A stretch of 64,000 nucleotides of DNA, from positions 5,369,057 to 5,433,056 of the forward strand of contig NZ_KB913029.1 in assembly GCF_000384115.1 (NCBI RefSeq), given 5' to 3'. The notes under the pieces were generated by a model, which was not told where the DNA came from, searched no databases, and saw only the letters and a program-made list of their open reading frames with translations. This stretch comes from Sporichthya polymorpha DSM 43042. Lineage in GTDB: Bacteria > Actinomycetota > Actinomycetes > Sporichthyales > Sporichthyaceae. The translations under genes were made by a program, and so were the position numbers. The stretch's first letter is position 1; every line of letters begins with the position of its first letter. Below, piece after piece: positions 37,033 to 47,300 of this stretch.

Positions 37033-38277
37033 ATGCGGCTGCTGCACACCTCGGACTGGCATCTCGGGCGCTCCCTGCACCGGGCGGACCTCGCCCCGGC
37101 GCAGGCCGCGTTCCTCGACCACCTCGTCGAGACGGTGCGGGCCGAGCGCGTCGACGCGGTGCTGGTCCCCGGCGACGTGTACGACCGCGCGCTGCCCCCG
37201 CTGGAGGCCGTCGACCTGCTCAACGACGCTCTGTTCCGGCTCCGCGAGGCCGGCGCGCGGGTGGTCGTGACCAGCGGCAACCACGACTCGGCGAAGCGGC
37301 TCGGCGTCCACGACCGGCTGGTCGACGCCGCCGGCGTGCACCTGCGGACGCGGGTCTCCGACGTCGGCACCCCGGTGGTGCTGGAGGACCGGCACGGGCC
37401 GGTCGCGGTCTACCCGATCCCCTACCTGGAGCCCGCGGCGGTGGGGGCGGACGACCTGCCCCCGCTGCCGAGCACGGGGGCCCCCGCCGCCGGGCACTCC
37501 TGCGACGAGGAGGTCCCGACCCGCGGGCACGCGCACGTGCTCGGCCGCGCGATGGCCGCGGTCCGGGCCGACCGGGAGTCCCGCGGCGGCCGGTCCGTCG
37601 TCATGGCCCACGGCTGGGTGACCGGCGGCGCCGCCTGTGAGTCCGAGCGGGACATCACCGTCGGGGGCGTGGGTGCCGTCTCCGCCGCGCTGTTCGACGG
37701 CGTCGACTACGTCGCCCTCGGGCACCTGCACGGCCCGCAGACGCTCTCGGACCGGCTGCGCTACAGCGGTTCGCCGCTCGCCTACTCCTTCTCCGAGGCC
37801 GGGCACCGCAAGGGCTCATGGCTGGTGGAGCTCGACGCGTCCGGCCTGAGCCGGGTCGAGTTCGTGCCGGCGCCGACTCCGCGGGCCCTGGCGGTCGTGC
37901 GCGGGAACCTCGAGGAGCTGCTGTCCGACCCGGCGCTGGAGGGCCACGTCGACGACTTCGTCAGCGTGACGCTGACCGACGTCGTCCGCCCCGCGGCGGC
38001 GATGGACCGGCTGCGCACCCGGTTCCCGCACGTGCTCGTCCTGACCTGGGAGCCGGTCGGGGCGCTGGTCGACGAGCGCGGGTACACCGAGCGGGTGCGC
38101 GGCCGCTCCGACCTCGCCGTGGCCGCCGACTTCGTCGCCCACGTGCGCGGGGCCGGCGTCACCGGCGAGGAGGTCGCCCTGCTGGAGCAGGCCTTCGAGG
38201 CGGTGCGCGTGGCCGAGGACGCGGACCCGTTCGCGGCACCCGGCACGCTGTTCGCGGGCCTGGAGGGTGTGGCGTGA
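37033..38277 (+). CDS. sbcD: Exonuclease SbcD (Mre11-like nuclease subunit)
   Basis: Metal-dependent nuclease subunit of the SbcCD complex that opens hairpins and processes DNA ends. 414 residues from the ATG at 37033. Phosphodiesterase motifs in order: [13 protein letters not shown] (I), VPGDVYDRA (II), [12 protein letters not shown] (III), MAHGWV (IV) and [11 protein letters not shown] (V). The stop overlaps the GTG of sbcC (GTGA), fixing both. The complex could act on the long palindrome directly downstream. Confidence 0.96.
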   Translation: MRLLHTSDWHLGRSLHRADLAPAQAAFLDHLVETVRAERVDAVLVPGDVYDRALPPLEAVDLLNDALFRLREAGARVVVTSGNHDSAKRLGVHDRLVDAAGVHLRTRVSDVGTPVVLEDRHGPVAVYPIPYLEPAAVGADDLPPLPSTGAPAAGHSCDEEVPTRGHAHVLGRAMAAVRADRESRGGRSVVMAHGWVTGGAACESERDITVGGVGAVSAALFDGVDYVALGHLHGPQTLSDRLRYSGSPLAYSFSEAGHRKGSWLVELDASGLSRVEFVPAPTPRALAVVRGNLEELLSDPALEGHVDDFVSVTLTDVVRPAAAMDRLRTRFPHVLVLTWEPVGALVDERGYTERVRGRSDLAVAADFVAHVRGAGVTGEEVALLEQAFEAVRVAEDADPFAAPGTLFAGLEGVA

Positions 38278-41234
38278 GGCCGCACTCCCTGGAGGTCACG
38301 GCGTTCGGGGCGTTCGCCGGCACCGTGCGGGTGGACTTCGACGACCTGGCCTCCTCCGGGCTGTTCCTGCTCCACGGCGAGACCGGGGCCGGCAAGTCGA
38401 CGCTGCTCGACGCGCTCGGCTTCGCGCTCTACGGCCGGGTGCCGGGTGAGCGCGGGATCGTGCGGCGGCTGCGGTCGGACCACGCGGGCGCGACCGAGCG
38501 GACGTCGGTGCGCCTGGAGGTCACGATCGGCGGGCGCCGGTTACGGATCACCCGTACGCCCGAGCAGTCCCGACCGAAGGTCCGCGGCGAGGGCAGAACG
38601 ACCGAGCCGGCGAAGGTGCTGCTGGAGCGCTGGACCGGGGCCGGGTGGGACCTGGTCTCCAACCGCGTCGGCGAGGCGGACGACGAGATCACGACCCGCC
38701 TCGGCATGACGGCGGATCAGTTCTTCCAGGTGATCCTGCTGCCGCAGGGCGAGTTCGCGCGCTTCCTGCGCGCGCCGTCCGACGAGCGGGTCGTCCTGCT
38801 CGAGCGGCTCTTCGGCACGGACCGGTTCCGCGACGTCGAGCAGTGGCTCGCCGAGCGCCGCCGGACGACGAGCGCGACCCTCGACCGGCGCCGGGACGGC
38901 ATCGCCCAGCGAGTCGCACTGATCGCCTCGATCGCCGAGGTCGAGCCGCCCGCCGGCCTGCCCGACGCCCTGTGGGCGTCGGACCTGAGTGCCACGGCCG
39001 CCGCGGCGGTCGACATCGCCGTACGGACCGTCGCCGAGCGCGGCGTGGACCTCGAGAACGCCCGGGCCGCGGCCGAGGCGACGCGCGCGCTGGCCCGCCG
39101 CCAGGAGCGGCGGGTCGAGGCCGACCGGAGGGCGGCCGAACTCGCGGCGGCCGAACCGGCGATCGCGGCCCTGGCCGCCGAGTGCGAGGCCGCGACCGCG
39201 GCCGCCGGGGTGCTGCCGCTCCTGACGGCCCTGCAGTCCGCCGACCGGTCGCGGGCGCAGGCGCGCGAACTCGACCGCGCGGCGCGGGAGCGCGCGGTGG
39301 CCGCCGGGGCGGGCCCGGCCGACGGTCCCGCCGCGCTGCGCGCGGCCGCCCGGGAGTGCGAACGGCGCTCGGGCAGCCTCGCCGACCTGCACGCGGTGGC
39401 GGCCGACGTGGCCGCGGAGGAGCGCGCGGCCGCCGCCGCCCGCGCGAGTGCCGCCGAGCTGGCGACGCAGCTGGCCGCCGCGGCGAAGGCGGGTCCGGCG
39501 CTCGCGGAGCGGCGCACCGCGCTGCTCGCCCGGCGCGAGGGCGCGCGTGATGCGGCGGTGCAGCTGCCCGCCGCCCAGCGGACGGCGGACGCCCTGGCCG
39601 ACGCCGCCCGAACCGCCGCCGAACTGGCTCAGGAGTCCACTTCCGCCGAGGAACTGAGGCAGCGTCACCTCGAAGCGCGTGAGCACGCGCAGACGCTCGC
39701 CGAGGAGCACCTGCGGCTCCGGCGCGACCGGATCGACGCCATGGCCGCCGAGCTGGCCGCGCGCCTCGAGGAGGGCACGCCGTGCCCCGTGTGCGGCTCG
39801 CTCGACCACCCGGACAAACCGGTGCTCTCCCCCGGCCGCGTCACGCGCGGGCAGGAGGAGGCGGCCGGCGCCGCCGCCGAGCAGGCTCGGGCCGCGGCCG
39901 AGACCGTGGGCGCGGCCCACGCCGCCGCGGTCGCGAAGGTCGAGTCGGCCCGCGGACGGCTCGGTGCGATGGCCGGAACGCCGGCCGACGAGCTCGCCGC
40001 CCGCGCGAAACAGGCGGCCGCCAAGCGGGACGAGCTCGCCACGGTCGCCGCGACCGCCACCACCGTCGACGCCGCGCTCGCGGACGTCGACGGCTCGATC
40101 GCCGAGCTCGCCCAGGTGACCACCAAGGCCGAGGAGGCCCGCGCCGGCGCCGAGCGCGACGCCGCGGCCGCGGACACCCGCGCGGCCCGGTTGCGCGCGA
40201 CGCTGGCCGAGCGGCTCGACGGCGCCCCGGATCTGGCCACCGCGATCGCCGCGGCGGCCGAGGGTGCCGCCGCGCGCACCGCCGCCGCCGACGCGCGGGA
40301 GGCGCTCGATCGGGCCGAGACCGCCCGGACCGAGGCCCGAACCGCGGCGGTCACCGCCGCCGACGACGCCGGCTTCCCCGACCTGGACGCCGCCGCCGGT
40401 GCGGTGCGCGACGCGTCGTGGCGGGCCCAGGCCGCCGAGCGGGTCCGCGCCCACCGGGCCGCGGTCGACGGCGTCGCCGCCGTCCTCGCCGACCCGGACC
40501 TCGACGTGCCCACGATGCCCCCGGCCGACCTGGAGGCCGCCGCGGCTGCCGTCGCGCGCGCCACGACGGACCATCAGAACGCGGTGATCGCCCTCGCCGA
40601 CGCCCGCGGCCGCGTCAGCCAGTTGGGCACGCTGGTCCCCGCCCTGGTCGACGACCTCGCGGCACTGCCCGGCATCGCGACCGAGGCGGAGCGGATCAAG
40701 TCCCTCGCCGAGCTCGTCGCCGGCCAGGGCGCGAACACCCGGCGCATGACGCTGTCGGCGTTCGTCCTCGCGGCACGGCTGGAGGAGGTCGCCACGGTCG
40801 CGAGCGAGCGGCTGCTGCGCATGACGCAGGGGCGGTATTCGCTCGTGCACACCGACACCGGCCGCGACGGCCGCCGCCGCGCCGGCCTCGGCCTGCTCGC
40901 CCGCGACAACTGGACCGGCGTCGACCGCGACACCGCGACCCTGTCCGGCGGCGAGACGTTCCTCGCGAGCCTCGCCCTCGCCCTCGGCCTCGCCGACGTC
41001 GTCTGCGCCGAGGCCGGTGGGGCCCGCCTCGAGTCGCTGTTCGTCGACGAGGGCTTCGGCAGCCTCGACTCCGAGACCCTCGACGAGGTCATGGACGTCC
41101 TCGACGGCCTCCGCGAGGGCGGCCGCATCGTCGGCGTCGTCAGCCACGTTGCCGAGCTGAAGCAGCGCATCCCCGCCCAGCTCCACGTCCGCAAGCGGGA
41201 GACCGGCTCCGACGTCGTCGCCGTCGTCGCCTGA
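38274..41234 (+). CDS. sbcC: Exonuclease SbcC (Rad50-like ATPase subunit)
   Basis: SMC-like ATPase of SbcCD. 986 residues from the GTG at 38274. Walker A GETGAGKSTLL is at about residue 36 and the Q-loop region LLPQGEFARFLRAP near residue 158. Two long Ala/Glu/Arg-rich coiled coils surround the zinc hook CPVC at about residue 503. The signature LSGGETFLASLALALGLAD is near residue 890 and Walker B SLFVDEGFGSLD near residue 922. The arms are exceptionally alanine-rich even for a high-GC host. Confidence 0.96.
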   Translation: MRPHSLEVTAFGAFAGTVRVDFDDLASSGLFLLHGETGAGKSTLLDALGFALYGRVPGERGIVRRLRSDHAGATERTSVRLEVTIGGRRLRITRTPEQSRPKVRGEGRTTEPAKVLLERWTGAGWDLVSNRVGEADDEITTRLGMTADQFFQVILLPQGEFARFLRAPSDERVVLLERLFGTDRFRDVEQWLAERRRTTSATLDRRRDGIAQRVALIASIAEVEPPAGLPDALWASDLSATAAAAVDIAVRTVAERGVDLENARAAAEATRALARRQERRVEADRRAAELAAAEPAIAALAAECEAATAAAGVLPLLTALQSADRSRAQARELDRAARERAVAAGAGPADGPAALRAAARECERRSGSLADLHAVAADVAAEERAAAAARASAAELATQLAAAAKAGPALAERRTALLARREGARDAAVQLPAAQRTADALADAARTAAELAQESTSAEELRQRHLEAREHAQTLAEEHLRLRRDRIDAMAAELAARLEEGTPCPVCGSLDHPDKPVLSPGRVTRGQEEAAGAAAEQARAAAETVGAAHAAAVAKVESARGRLGAMAGTPADELAARAKQAAAKRDELATVAATATTVDAALADVDGSIAELAQVTTKAEEARAGAERDAAAADTRAARLRATLAERLDGAPDLATAIAAAAEGAAARTAAADAREALDRAETARTEARTAAVTAADDAGFPDLDAAAGAVRDASWRAQAAERVRAHRAAVDGVAAVLADPDLDVPTMPPADLEAAAAAVARATTDHQNAVIALADARGRVSQLGTLVPALVDDLAALPGIATEAERIKSLAELVAGQGANTRRMTLSAFVLAARLEEVATVASERLLRMTQGRYSLVHTDTGRDGRRRAGLGLLARDNWTGVDRDTATLSGGETFLASLALALGLADVVCAEAGGARLESLFVDEGFGSLDSETLDEVMDVLDGLREGGRIVGVVSHVAELKQRIPAQLHVRKRETGSDVVAVVA

Positions 41235-41247
41235 CCGCCGAAACCCT

Positions 41248-41305
41248 TGTCAAGAAAGGGTGACACCCCTTACTGCGCAGTAAGGGGTGTCACCCTTTCT
41301 TGACA
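41248..41305. terminator. Perfect 58-bp palindrome between convergent sbcC and hpd
   Basis: Two 29-base arms meet without any loop: the left arm starts TGTCAAGAAAGGGTGACACC and ends at 41276, the right arm is its exact complement and ends TTTCTTGACA at 41305. It occupies most of the 79-bp gap between the sbcC and hpd stops, so a bidirectional terminator is the simplest role; each strand gives a strong hairpin followed by a short T-containing tail inside the arm. A degenerate relative lies after bcp (10372-10410), which suggests an interspersed palindromic repeat family. Confidence 0.85.
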
Positions 41306-41313
41306 GCAACGCG

Positions 41314-42537
<1,224 letters not shown>

Positions 42538-42545
42538 TCAATGGT

Positions 42546-42594
42546 CAATCTGTACAGTAATCGTCAGAACCGGCCGCGTACGCTGCACAGATTG
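42546..42594. promoter_or_regulatory. Inverted repeat, candidate Lrp/AsnC operator between hpd and its regulator
   Basis: CAATCTGTACAG (42546-42557) is mirrored by CTGCACAGATTG (42583-42594), 12-bp arms with one mismatch and 25 bp between them. The near arm ends 6 bp before the regulator ATG, so binding there would repress the regulator and could control hpd. A further small palindrome GGTTGTGCAACC lies at 42516-42527 on the hpd side. Confidence 0.6.
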
Positions 42595-42600
42595 CGAGCC

Positions 42601-43086
42601 ATGATGAGGGTCGACGATCTCGACGTCCGGCTGATCGACCTGTTCGCCGCCGAGCCCCGCCTCGGCGTCCTGGAGGCGTCCCGCCGGCTCGGCGTCGCCC
42701 GCGGCACCGTCCAGGCCCGCCTCGAACGCCTGCAGCGCGACGGCGTCGTCACCGGCTTCGGGCCCGACCTCGAACCAGGCGCGCTCGGCTACCCCGTCAC
42801 CGCGTTCGTGACGCTGGAGATCGTCCAGGGCCACGGGCACGAGGCCGTCGCGGCGCACCTCGCGACGATCCCCGAGGTGCTGGAGGCCCACACGATCTCC
42901 GGCGCCGGCGACCTCATGTGTCGCGTCGTCGCCCGGTCCAACGCGGACCTGCAGCGCGTCCTCGACCTCGTCGTCGCCGACCGCTCGATTCGCCGCAGCT
43001 CGACCACGATCGCCCTCGCGACCCAGATCCCGTTCCGGACCCTCCCCCTGCTCCGCCAGACCGGCCGCGGCGCGGCGGCGCACTGA
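42601..43086 (+). CDS. Lrp/AsnC family transcriptional regulator
   Basis: 161 residues from the ATG at 42601; a second in-frame ATG is at 42604. The N-terminal winged helix-turn-helix (DVRLIDLFAAEPRLGVLEASRRLGV through RLERLQRDGVVTGFGPDLE) is followed by an Lrp/RAM effector domain (TAFVTLEIVQGHGHEAVAAHL, VLEAHTISGAGDLMCRVVA). It is divergent from hpd and separated by 135 bp that hold a 12-bp inverted repeat. Its likely job is control of hpd in response to an aromatic amino acid or a derivative, an inference from position. Confidence 0.92.
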   Translation: MMRVDDLDVRLIDLFAAEPRLGVLEASRRLGVARGTVQARLERLQRDGVVTGFGPDLEPGALGYPVTAFVTLEIVQGHGHEAVAAHLATIPEVLEAHTISGAGDLMCRVVARSNADLQRVLDLVVADRSIRRSSTTIALATQIPFRTLPLLRQTGRGAAAH

Positions 43087-43089
43087 GGC

Positions 43090-44865
43090 TCAGGGTTTGC
43101 CCTGGGTCTGCCACTTCCGGAGGGTGTCGATGCGGCGGCGGAGGTCGTCGACGCTGGCCTGGGCGGTGGCGGGGCCGCCGCAGACCCGGCGGAGCTCGGC
43201 GTGGATCGCGCCGTGCGGGGAGCCGCTGCGGTGGTGCCAGGCGCCGACGAGGGCGTGCAGCTCGCGGCGCAGGGCGCTGCGCTCCGCGGAGGTGACGACG
43301 GGGCGGGCGGCGGCCGGGGGCGCGATCGTGTCGCCCTCCCGGCGGGCGCGCCGCTGCGCCGCCTTGAGCTGGTCGGCCTGACGCTTCTTCAGAACTGTTG
43401 CGACCTGGTCGGCGTCGAGGAGGCCGGGCAGGCCGAGGTACTCCTGCTCCTCGACGCTGCCGGGCGTCGCCGGGAGACCGAACTCCGCTCCCCCGAACAT
43501 GACGCGGTCGAAGTTGGCCTCGGACTCCAGCGCCTGCCACTCGCCGAGCAGGTCGCCGTTGCCCTGCTCCCGCTGGGCGGCCTCGAGCAGCGCTTCCTCA
43601 GGGGCGAACAGGTCCTCGCCCGCCGGCGCCGGCTTGCCGAGAACGTGATCCCGCGTCAGTTCCAGTTCGGCGGCGTGCTTGAGCAGCGGTGCGACGGTCG
43701 GGAGGAACACCGACGCGATCTCACCGCGACGCCGGGCCCGCACGAAGCGCCCGACCGCCTGGGCGAAGAACAGCGGGGTCGAGGCGTTCGTCGCGTAGAC
43801 GCCGACGGCGAGCCGTGGGATGTCGACGCCCTCGGACACCATGCGGACCGCGACCAGCCACCGGTCCTCGCTCTCGGAGAACTCGGCGATCCGCTTGCTC
43901 GCGCCTTTGTCGTCCGACAGGACCACGGTGGGCGCGGTCCCGGTCATCTCGCGGATCAGCCGCGCGTAGGCGCGGGCGTTGTTCTGGTCGGTCGCGATGA
44001 CCATCGCACCGGCGTCGGGGACGTGGCGGCGCACCTCGTTCAACCGCTGGTCCGCGGCCCGCAGGACGGCGGGCATCCACTGGCCGCCGGGGTCGAGGGC
44101 GGTCCGCCAGGCCTGGTTGGTCAGGTCGTTCGTGAGCGGTTCGCCGAGCGTCGCGGCGAGCTCGTCGCCGGCCCGCGTCCGCCACCGCATCTGTCCGGCG
44201 TAGGCGAGGAACACGACCGGCCGGACGACCGCGTCGGCGAGAGCCTCGCCGTAGCCGTAGACGAAGTCGGGGACGCTGCGGTCGACGCCGTCCGCCCCCG
44301 GGGCGTACGTGACGAACGGGATCGGGTTGGTGTCGGACCGAAAGGGGGTTCCGGTGAGCGCGAGACGGCGCGTCGCCGGTTCGAAGGCCTCCAGGATCGC
44401 CTCGCCCCAGCTCTTCGCGTCACCCGCGTGGTGCACCTCGTCGAGGATCACGAGCGTCGACCGGGCCTCGGTGCGGTTGCGGTGCAGGATCGGGTGCGCG
44501 GCGACGCCGGCGTAGGTGACGGCGACGCCGGAGAACCCGCGCGCCGTCTTGCCGTCGGCGTTGCGCCACCCGGCGTCGATGCGGATGCCCGCCCGTTGCG
44601 CCGCCTCGGCCCACTGGGTCTTCAGGTGCTCGGTCGGCGCGACGACCGTGACGGCGCGGACGATCTTGCGCTCGAGCAGGTCGGCGGCGACCCGGAGCGC
44701 GAAGGTCGTCTTGCCGGCGCCCGGGGTCGCGACCGTGAGGAAGTCCTTGTGCGGGTGCGAGTGGTAGGACTCGAGCGCGGCCTCCTGCCACGCACGCAGC
44801 TTCCCGGCGGTGCCCCACGGCGCCCGGTCGGGGAACGCGGGGGGCAGGTGTTCGGCGCGGCTCAT
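43090..44865 (-). CDS. DEAD/DEAH-box (SF2) helicase family protein
   Basis: 591 residues. The Q/I region is WGTAGKLRAWQEAALES, Walker A (motif I) is ATPGAGKTTFAL near residue 47, motif II is ILDEVHHAG near residue 145, motif III is ALTGTPFRSD, and the C-terminal helicase domain shows SEGVDIPRLAVGVYAT and QAVGRFVRARR (motifs V/VI). The C-terminal 200 residues have a charged helical segment (VLKKRQADQLKAAQRRARRE). It resembles restriction-type or XPB-like helicases conserved in actinobacteria. The exact role is unknown. It overlaps the upstream molybdoenzyme-like gene by 4 bp (ATGA). Confidence 0.9.
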   Translation of the reverse strand: MSRAEHLPPAFPDRAPWGTAGKLRAWQEAALESYHSHPHKDFLTVATPGAGKTTFALRVAADLLERKIVRAVTVVAPTEHLKTQWAEAAQRAGIRIDAGWRNADGKTARGFSGVAVTYAGVAAHPILHRNRTEARSTLVILDEVHHAGDAKSWGEAILEAFEPATRRLALTGTPFRSDTNPIPFVTYAPGADGVDRSVPDFVYGYGEALADAVVRPVVFLAYAGQMRWRTRAGDELAATLGEPLTNDLTNQAWRTALDPGGQWMPAVLRAADQRLNEVRRHVPDAGAMVIATDQNNARAYARLIREMTGTAPTVVLSDDKGASKRIAEFSESEDRWLVAVRMVSEGVDIPRLAVGVYATNASTPLFFAQAVGRFVRARRRGEIASVFLPTVAPLLKHAAELELTRDHVLGKPAPAGEDLFAPEEALLEAAQREQGNGDLLGEWQALESEANFDRVMFGGAEFGLPATPGSVEEQEYLGLPGLLDADQVATVLKKRQADQLKAAQRRARREGDTIAPPAAARPVVTSAERSALRRELHALVGAWHHRSGSPHGAIHAELRRVCGGPATAQASVDDLRRRIDTLRKWQTQGKP

Positions 44866-46838
44866 GAACTGCTCCAGGCGACGCCCGGGATCGGCAGCAC
44901 CTCGGCGTCCCCGCCCGCGCCCGCGTCGTGGGCGGCGCGCAAGGCGGCGGCCACCGCCCCGGCCGCGACTCCGGCGGCGCCCTTGGGCGCCGACCCGTCG
45001 TGCAGGTGGACGCGAACGGCGTCCGGCCGCACCGTCGCCTCCGGCAGCGCGAGGCGGACGCCGGTCGACACCGACGCCTCGACCGCGGCCCGCGCGCGGG
45101 CGGCGTCGAGGACCTGCCCGCAGTCGGCGGCGACGTCGAGCTGGACGACCTCGACCTTCCCACGCGCCGACAGGCTCAGCACCGCCCGCGCGGCGGCGTA
45201 GGAGAACCCGGCGAACGCGTCGCCCTGGCCGTCGCCGTCGAGCACCTCGGTGTCCGGCGGGACGTACGTGGCCTCGGCCGCGCCCGGGTCACCCGCGAGG
45301 GCGTCGGCCAGCGGGACGTCGACGACGCCGTCGAACGACCGCAGCCGGCCCGCGCCGGCGCGCAGCAGCGCCGGCGACAGCCCGACCTTCGCCCCGAGGC
45401 GCTCCCGCGCCGGAGCGGTCAGAGCCTCCACCACCGCCGCGACGGCGCCCCCGACCGAGGCCGCGGACCCACCGGGCGCCGGTTCCCCCGTCGCCGCGAA
45501 TCGCATCGGAACGTCGAAGGCCCGGCCAGCGACGGCGACGGCCGCGGCCTCCCGGGACTCGTCGCCCTCGGCCGCGGGGCACGACACCGTCCCGGCGCGG
45601 AGGTCGACCGTCGCGGTCACCGGCACCGGAAATCCCTCGGCCACCCCGAACGGCACGAGGCCGAGCCCGGCGCCGACGCCCCAGGCGTGGTCGCGTCCAC
45701 CGTCCGGCATCGGCGGCAGCGGGGCGGCGTCGAGGAGCGCGAGCAACGCCGGGACCGGGGAGGCCTCGAGCGGCAGCTGGCCGGTCGGGAGCGGGTCGTC
45801 GAGCCCGAGCAGGTTGCGTTCGCGGATGGCCCGCCGGTCGGCGAGGAACCGCGACGCCTCGCGGCCCTCCGGGTAGGAGAGCAGGTCGGAGAGCCGATCC
45901 AGCTGCGCCTCGACCGCGAACGCCACCGCCGCGGCCGCGGCGCCGGGCTCGATCAGTGGCGGCGGGGTGGTGCTCCGCAGCGCGCGGACGCGGAGGTCGA
46001 CGGCCGGCACCCGGTAGGGCCCGACCCCGACGGCGCAGAGCTCGGCGACCAGGGACTCCGCGATCCCGGCGTACGGCCCGACCTCGACCTCGATCTCGCC
46101 GGACACCGCGGCGAGCGTCCCGTCCGGCCGGACGTGGTGGCGGTACCGCGCGAGGACCGCCGGGCCGCCGCCCTGGCCGTGGGTCGACGGACCGACGACG
46201 AGCGACACCGACCGGTGGTGCCGGCGGGCGAAGAGCGCCGCCAGCACCGGCGACCCGAGGTCGGTGGAGTGGTCCCGGGTCCCGGTCGACCGCAGCTCGA
46301 CCTGACGCGGAATCAGGTTCAGGCACTGGGCGATCTGGTCACGGTCCTCGGGGTGCCAGCGCCGGGGCGCCGCGATGCGGACGCCGGTGTCGGTCGGCTC
46401 GGCCTCGATCAGCGCGGGCACGGCCGGGGCGCCGTCGGTACCGAAGCGTTCCTGGCGCGGGATCCAGCCGTGGGTGTTGTAGCTGCCCTCGACGACGGTC
46501 CCCGCCACCGTCGGCCACTCCCCACGGCGGACGTGCACCGCCCGGACGACGTTGCCGTCCGGGTGCAGCGGGTCGGCGGCGTCGCCGCGGAACCAGCAGA
46601 CCTCCGGCAGCGCGCGGTACTCGACCGCGACGGCGTACGCGGCCCGCGTCGCGCTCGCGGGGTCGGTCGCGAGCACCGCCGCGACCGGTTCACCGACGTG
46701 CCGGACCACCCCGGCGGCGAGCACCGGACGGTCGGCCCGGACCGGCCCGGTCCAGAACTGCCCGGGCAGGTCCGCGGCGGTGAGCACGTCGACGACGCCG
46801 GTCGAGCGCAGCGCGGCTGCGGTGTCGACGGCCAGCAC
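44862..46838 (-). CDS. Divergent xanthine dehydrogenase/aldehyde oxidase-like molybdopterin-binding protein, start uncertain
   Basis: 658 residues from the first canonical start (GTG 46838). The N-terminal part (TGVVDVLTAADLPG, RHVGEPVAAVLATD, AAYAVAVEYRALPEV) is the a/b hammerhead domain of the large subunit. The C-terminal domain has GDGQGDAFAGFSYAAARAV. The family SPHAHA motif lies upstream of the GTG in the same frame, in a stretch that contains no ATG or GTG. A CTG at 46890-46892 preceded by GGGGGGAACGGAA would include it. The GGGFG molybdopterin motif is not recognisable. No FAD or Fe-S subunit gene adjoins it, so activity is doubtful. Confidence 0.72.
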   Translation of the reverse strand: MLAVDTAAALRSTGVVDVLTAADLPGQFWTGPVRADRPVLAAGVVRHVGEPVAAVLATDPASATRAAYAVAVEYRALPEVCWFRGDAADPLHPDGNVVRAVHVRRGEWPTVAGTVVEGSYNTHGWIPRQERFGTDGAPAVPALIEAEPTDTGVRIAAPRRWHPEDRDQIAQCLNLIPRQVELRSTGTRDHSTDLGSPVLAALFARRHHRSVSLVVGPSTHGQGGGPAVLARYRHHVRPDGTLAAVSGEIEVEVGPYAGIAESLVAELCAVGVGPYRVPAVDLRVRALRSTTPPPLIEPGAAAAAVAFAVEAQLDRLSDLLSYPEGREASRFLADRRAIRERNLLGLDDPLPTGQLPLEASPVPALLALLDAAPLPPMPDGGRDHAWGVGAGLGLVPFGVAEGFPVPVTATVDLRAGTVSCPAAEGDESREAAAVAVAGRAFDVPMRFAATGEPAPGGSAASVGGAVAAVVEALTAPARERLGAKVGLSPALLRAGAGRLRSFDGVVDVPLADALAGDPGAAEATYVPPDTEVLDGDGQGDAFAGFSYAAARAVLSLSARGKVEVVQLDVAADCGQVLDAARARAAVEASVSTGVRLALPEATVRPDAVRVHLHDGSAPKGAAGVAAGAVAAALRAAHDAGAGGDAEVLPIPGVAWSSS

Positions 46839-46946
46839 GGCGGCATGCGCGTGCGGGCTGCGGGTCAGCGCAGCGTGCAGACGTCCGTCCAGTTCCGTTC
46901 CCCCCGTGCCGATCCGTGCGCGATCCCTGCCCTGCGAGCAGCAGTG

Positions 46947-47225
46947 CTACGCGTCCGGGTCGTCACCCTCGCCGGGCGGGATGCCGTCGTAGATCTCCTT
47001 GCACTCCGGGCAGACCGGGTACTTCTTGGGGTCGCGACTGGGGACCCACACCTTGCCGCACAGCGCCTGCAGCGGAGTGCCCTCGACCATCGCCTCGGTG
47101 AGCTTGTTACGGACCACGTAGTGGGAGAAGCGGTCGTGATCGCCGTCGCCGGTCGAGGTCTCGACGCGCTCGTCGGTGATCGTGCTCAGGGCGCCGGCGG
47201 GCTCCGGCTGATCGGGGTAGCTCAT
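46947..47225 (-). CDS. DUF3039 domain protein (zinc-ribbon-like)
   Basis: 92 residues. It has HYVVRNKLTEAMVEGTPLQALCG, then CGKVWVPSRDPKKYPVCPEC, in which spaced cysteines (LCGK, CPEC) form a likely zinc site, and the tail EIYDGIPPGEGDDPDA. DUF3039 is an actinobacterial family of unknown function commonly found near a DEAD/DEAH helicase gene. Here the molybdoenzyme-like gene lies between the two. Its stop at 46947 is the in-frame stop immediately upstream of the molybdoenzyme frame. Confidence 0.9.
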   Translation of the reverse strand: MSYPDQPEPAGALSTITDERVETSTGDGDHDRFSHYVVRNKLTEAMVEGTPLQALCGKVWVPSRDPKKYPVCPECKEIYDGIPPGEGDDPDA

Positions 47226-47300
47226 CCCCGAAGTCTAGAACCCGGATCCGCGGTTCCCCAGACGTCGCGGCCGGGCCTGCGGGGACGACCGCGAAGTGGA

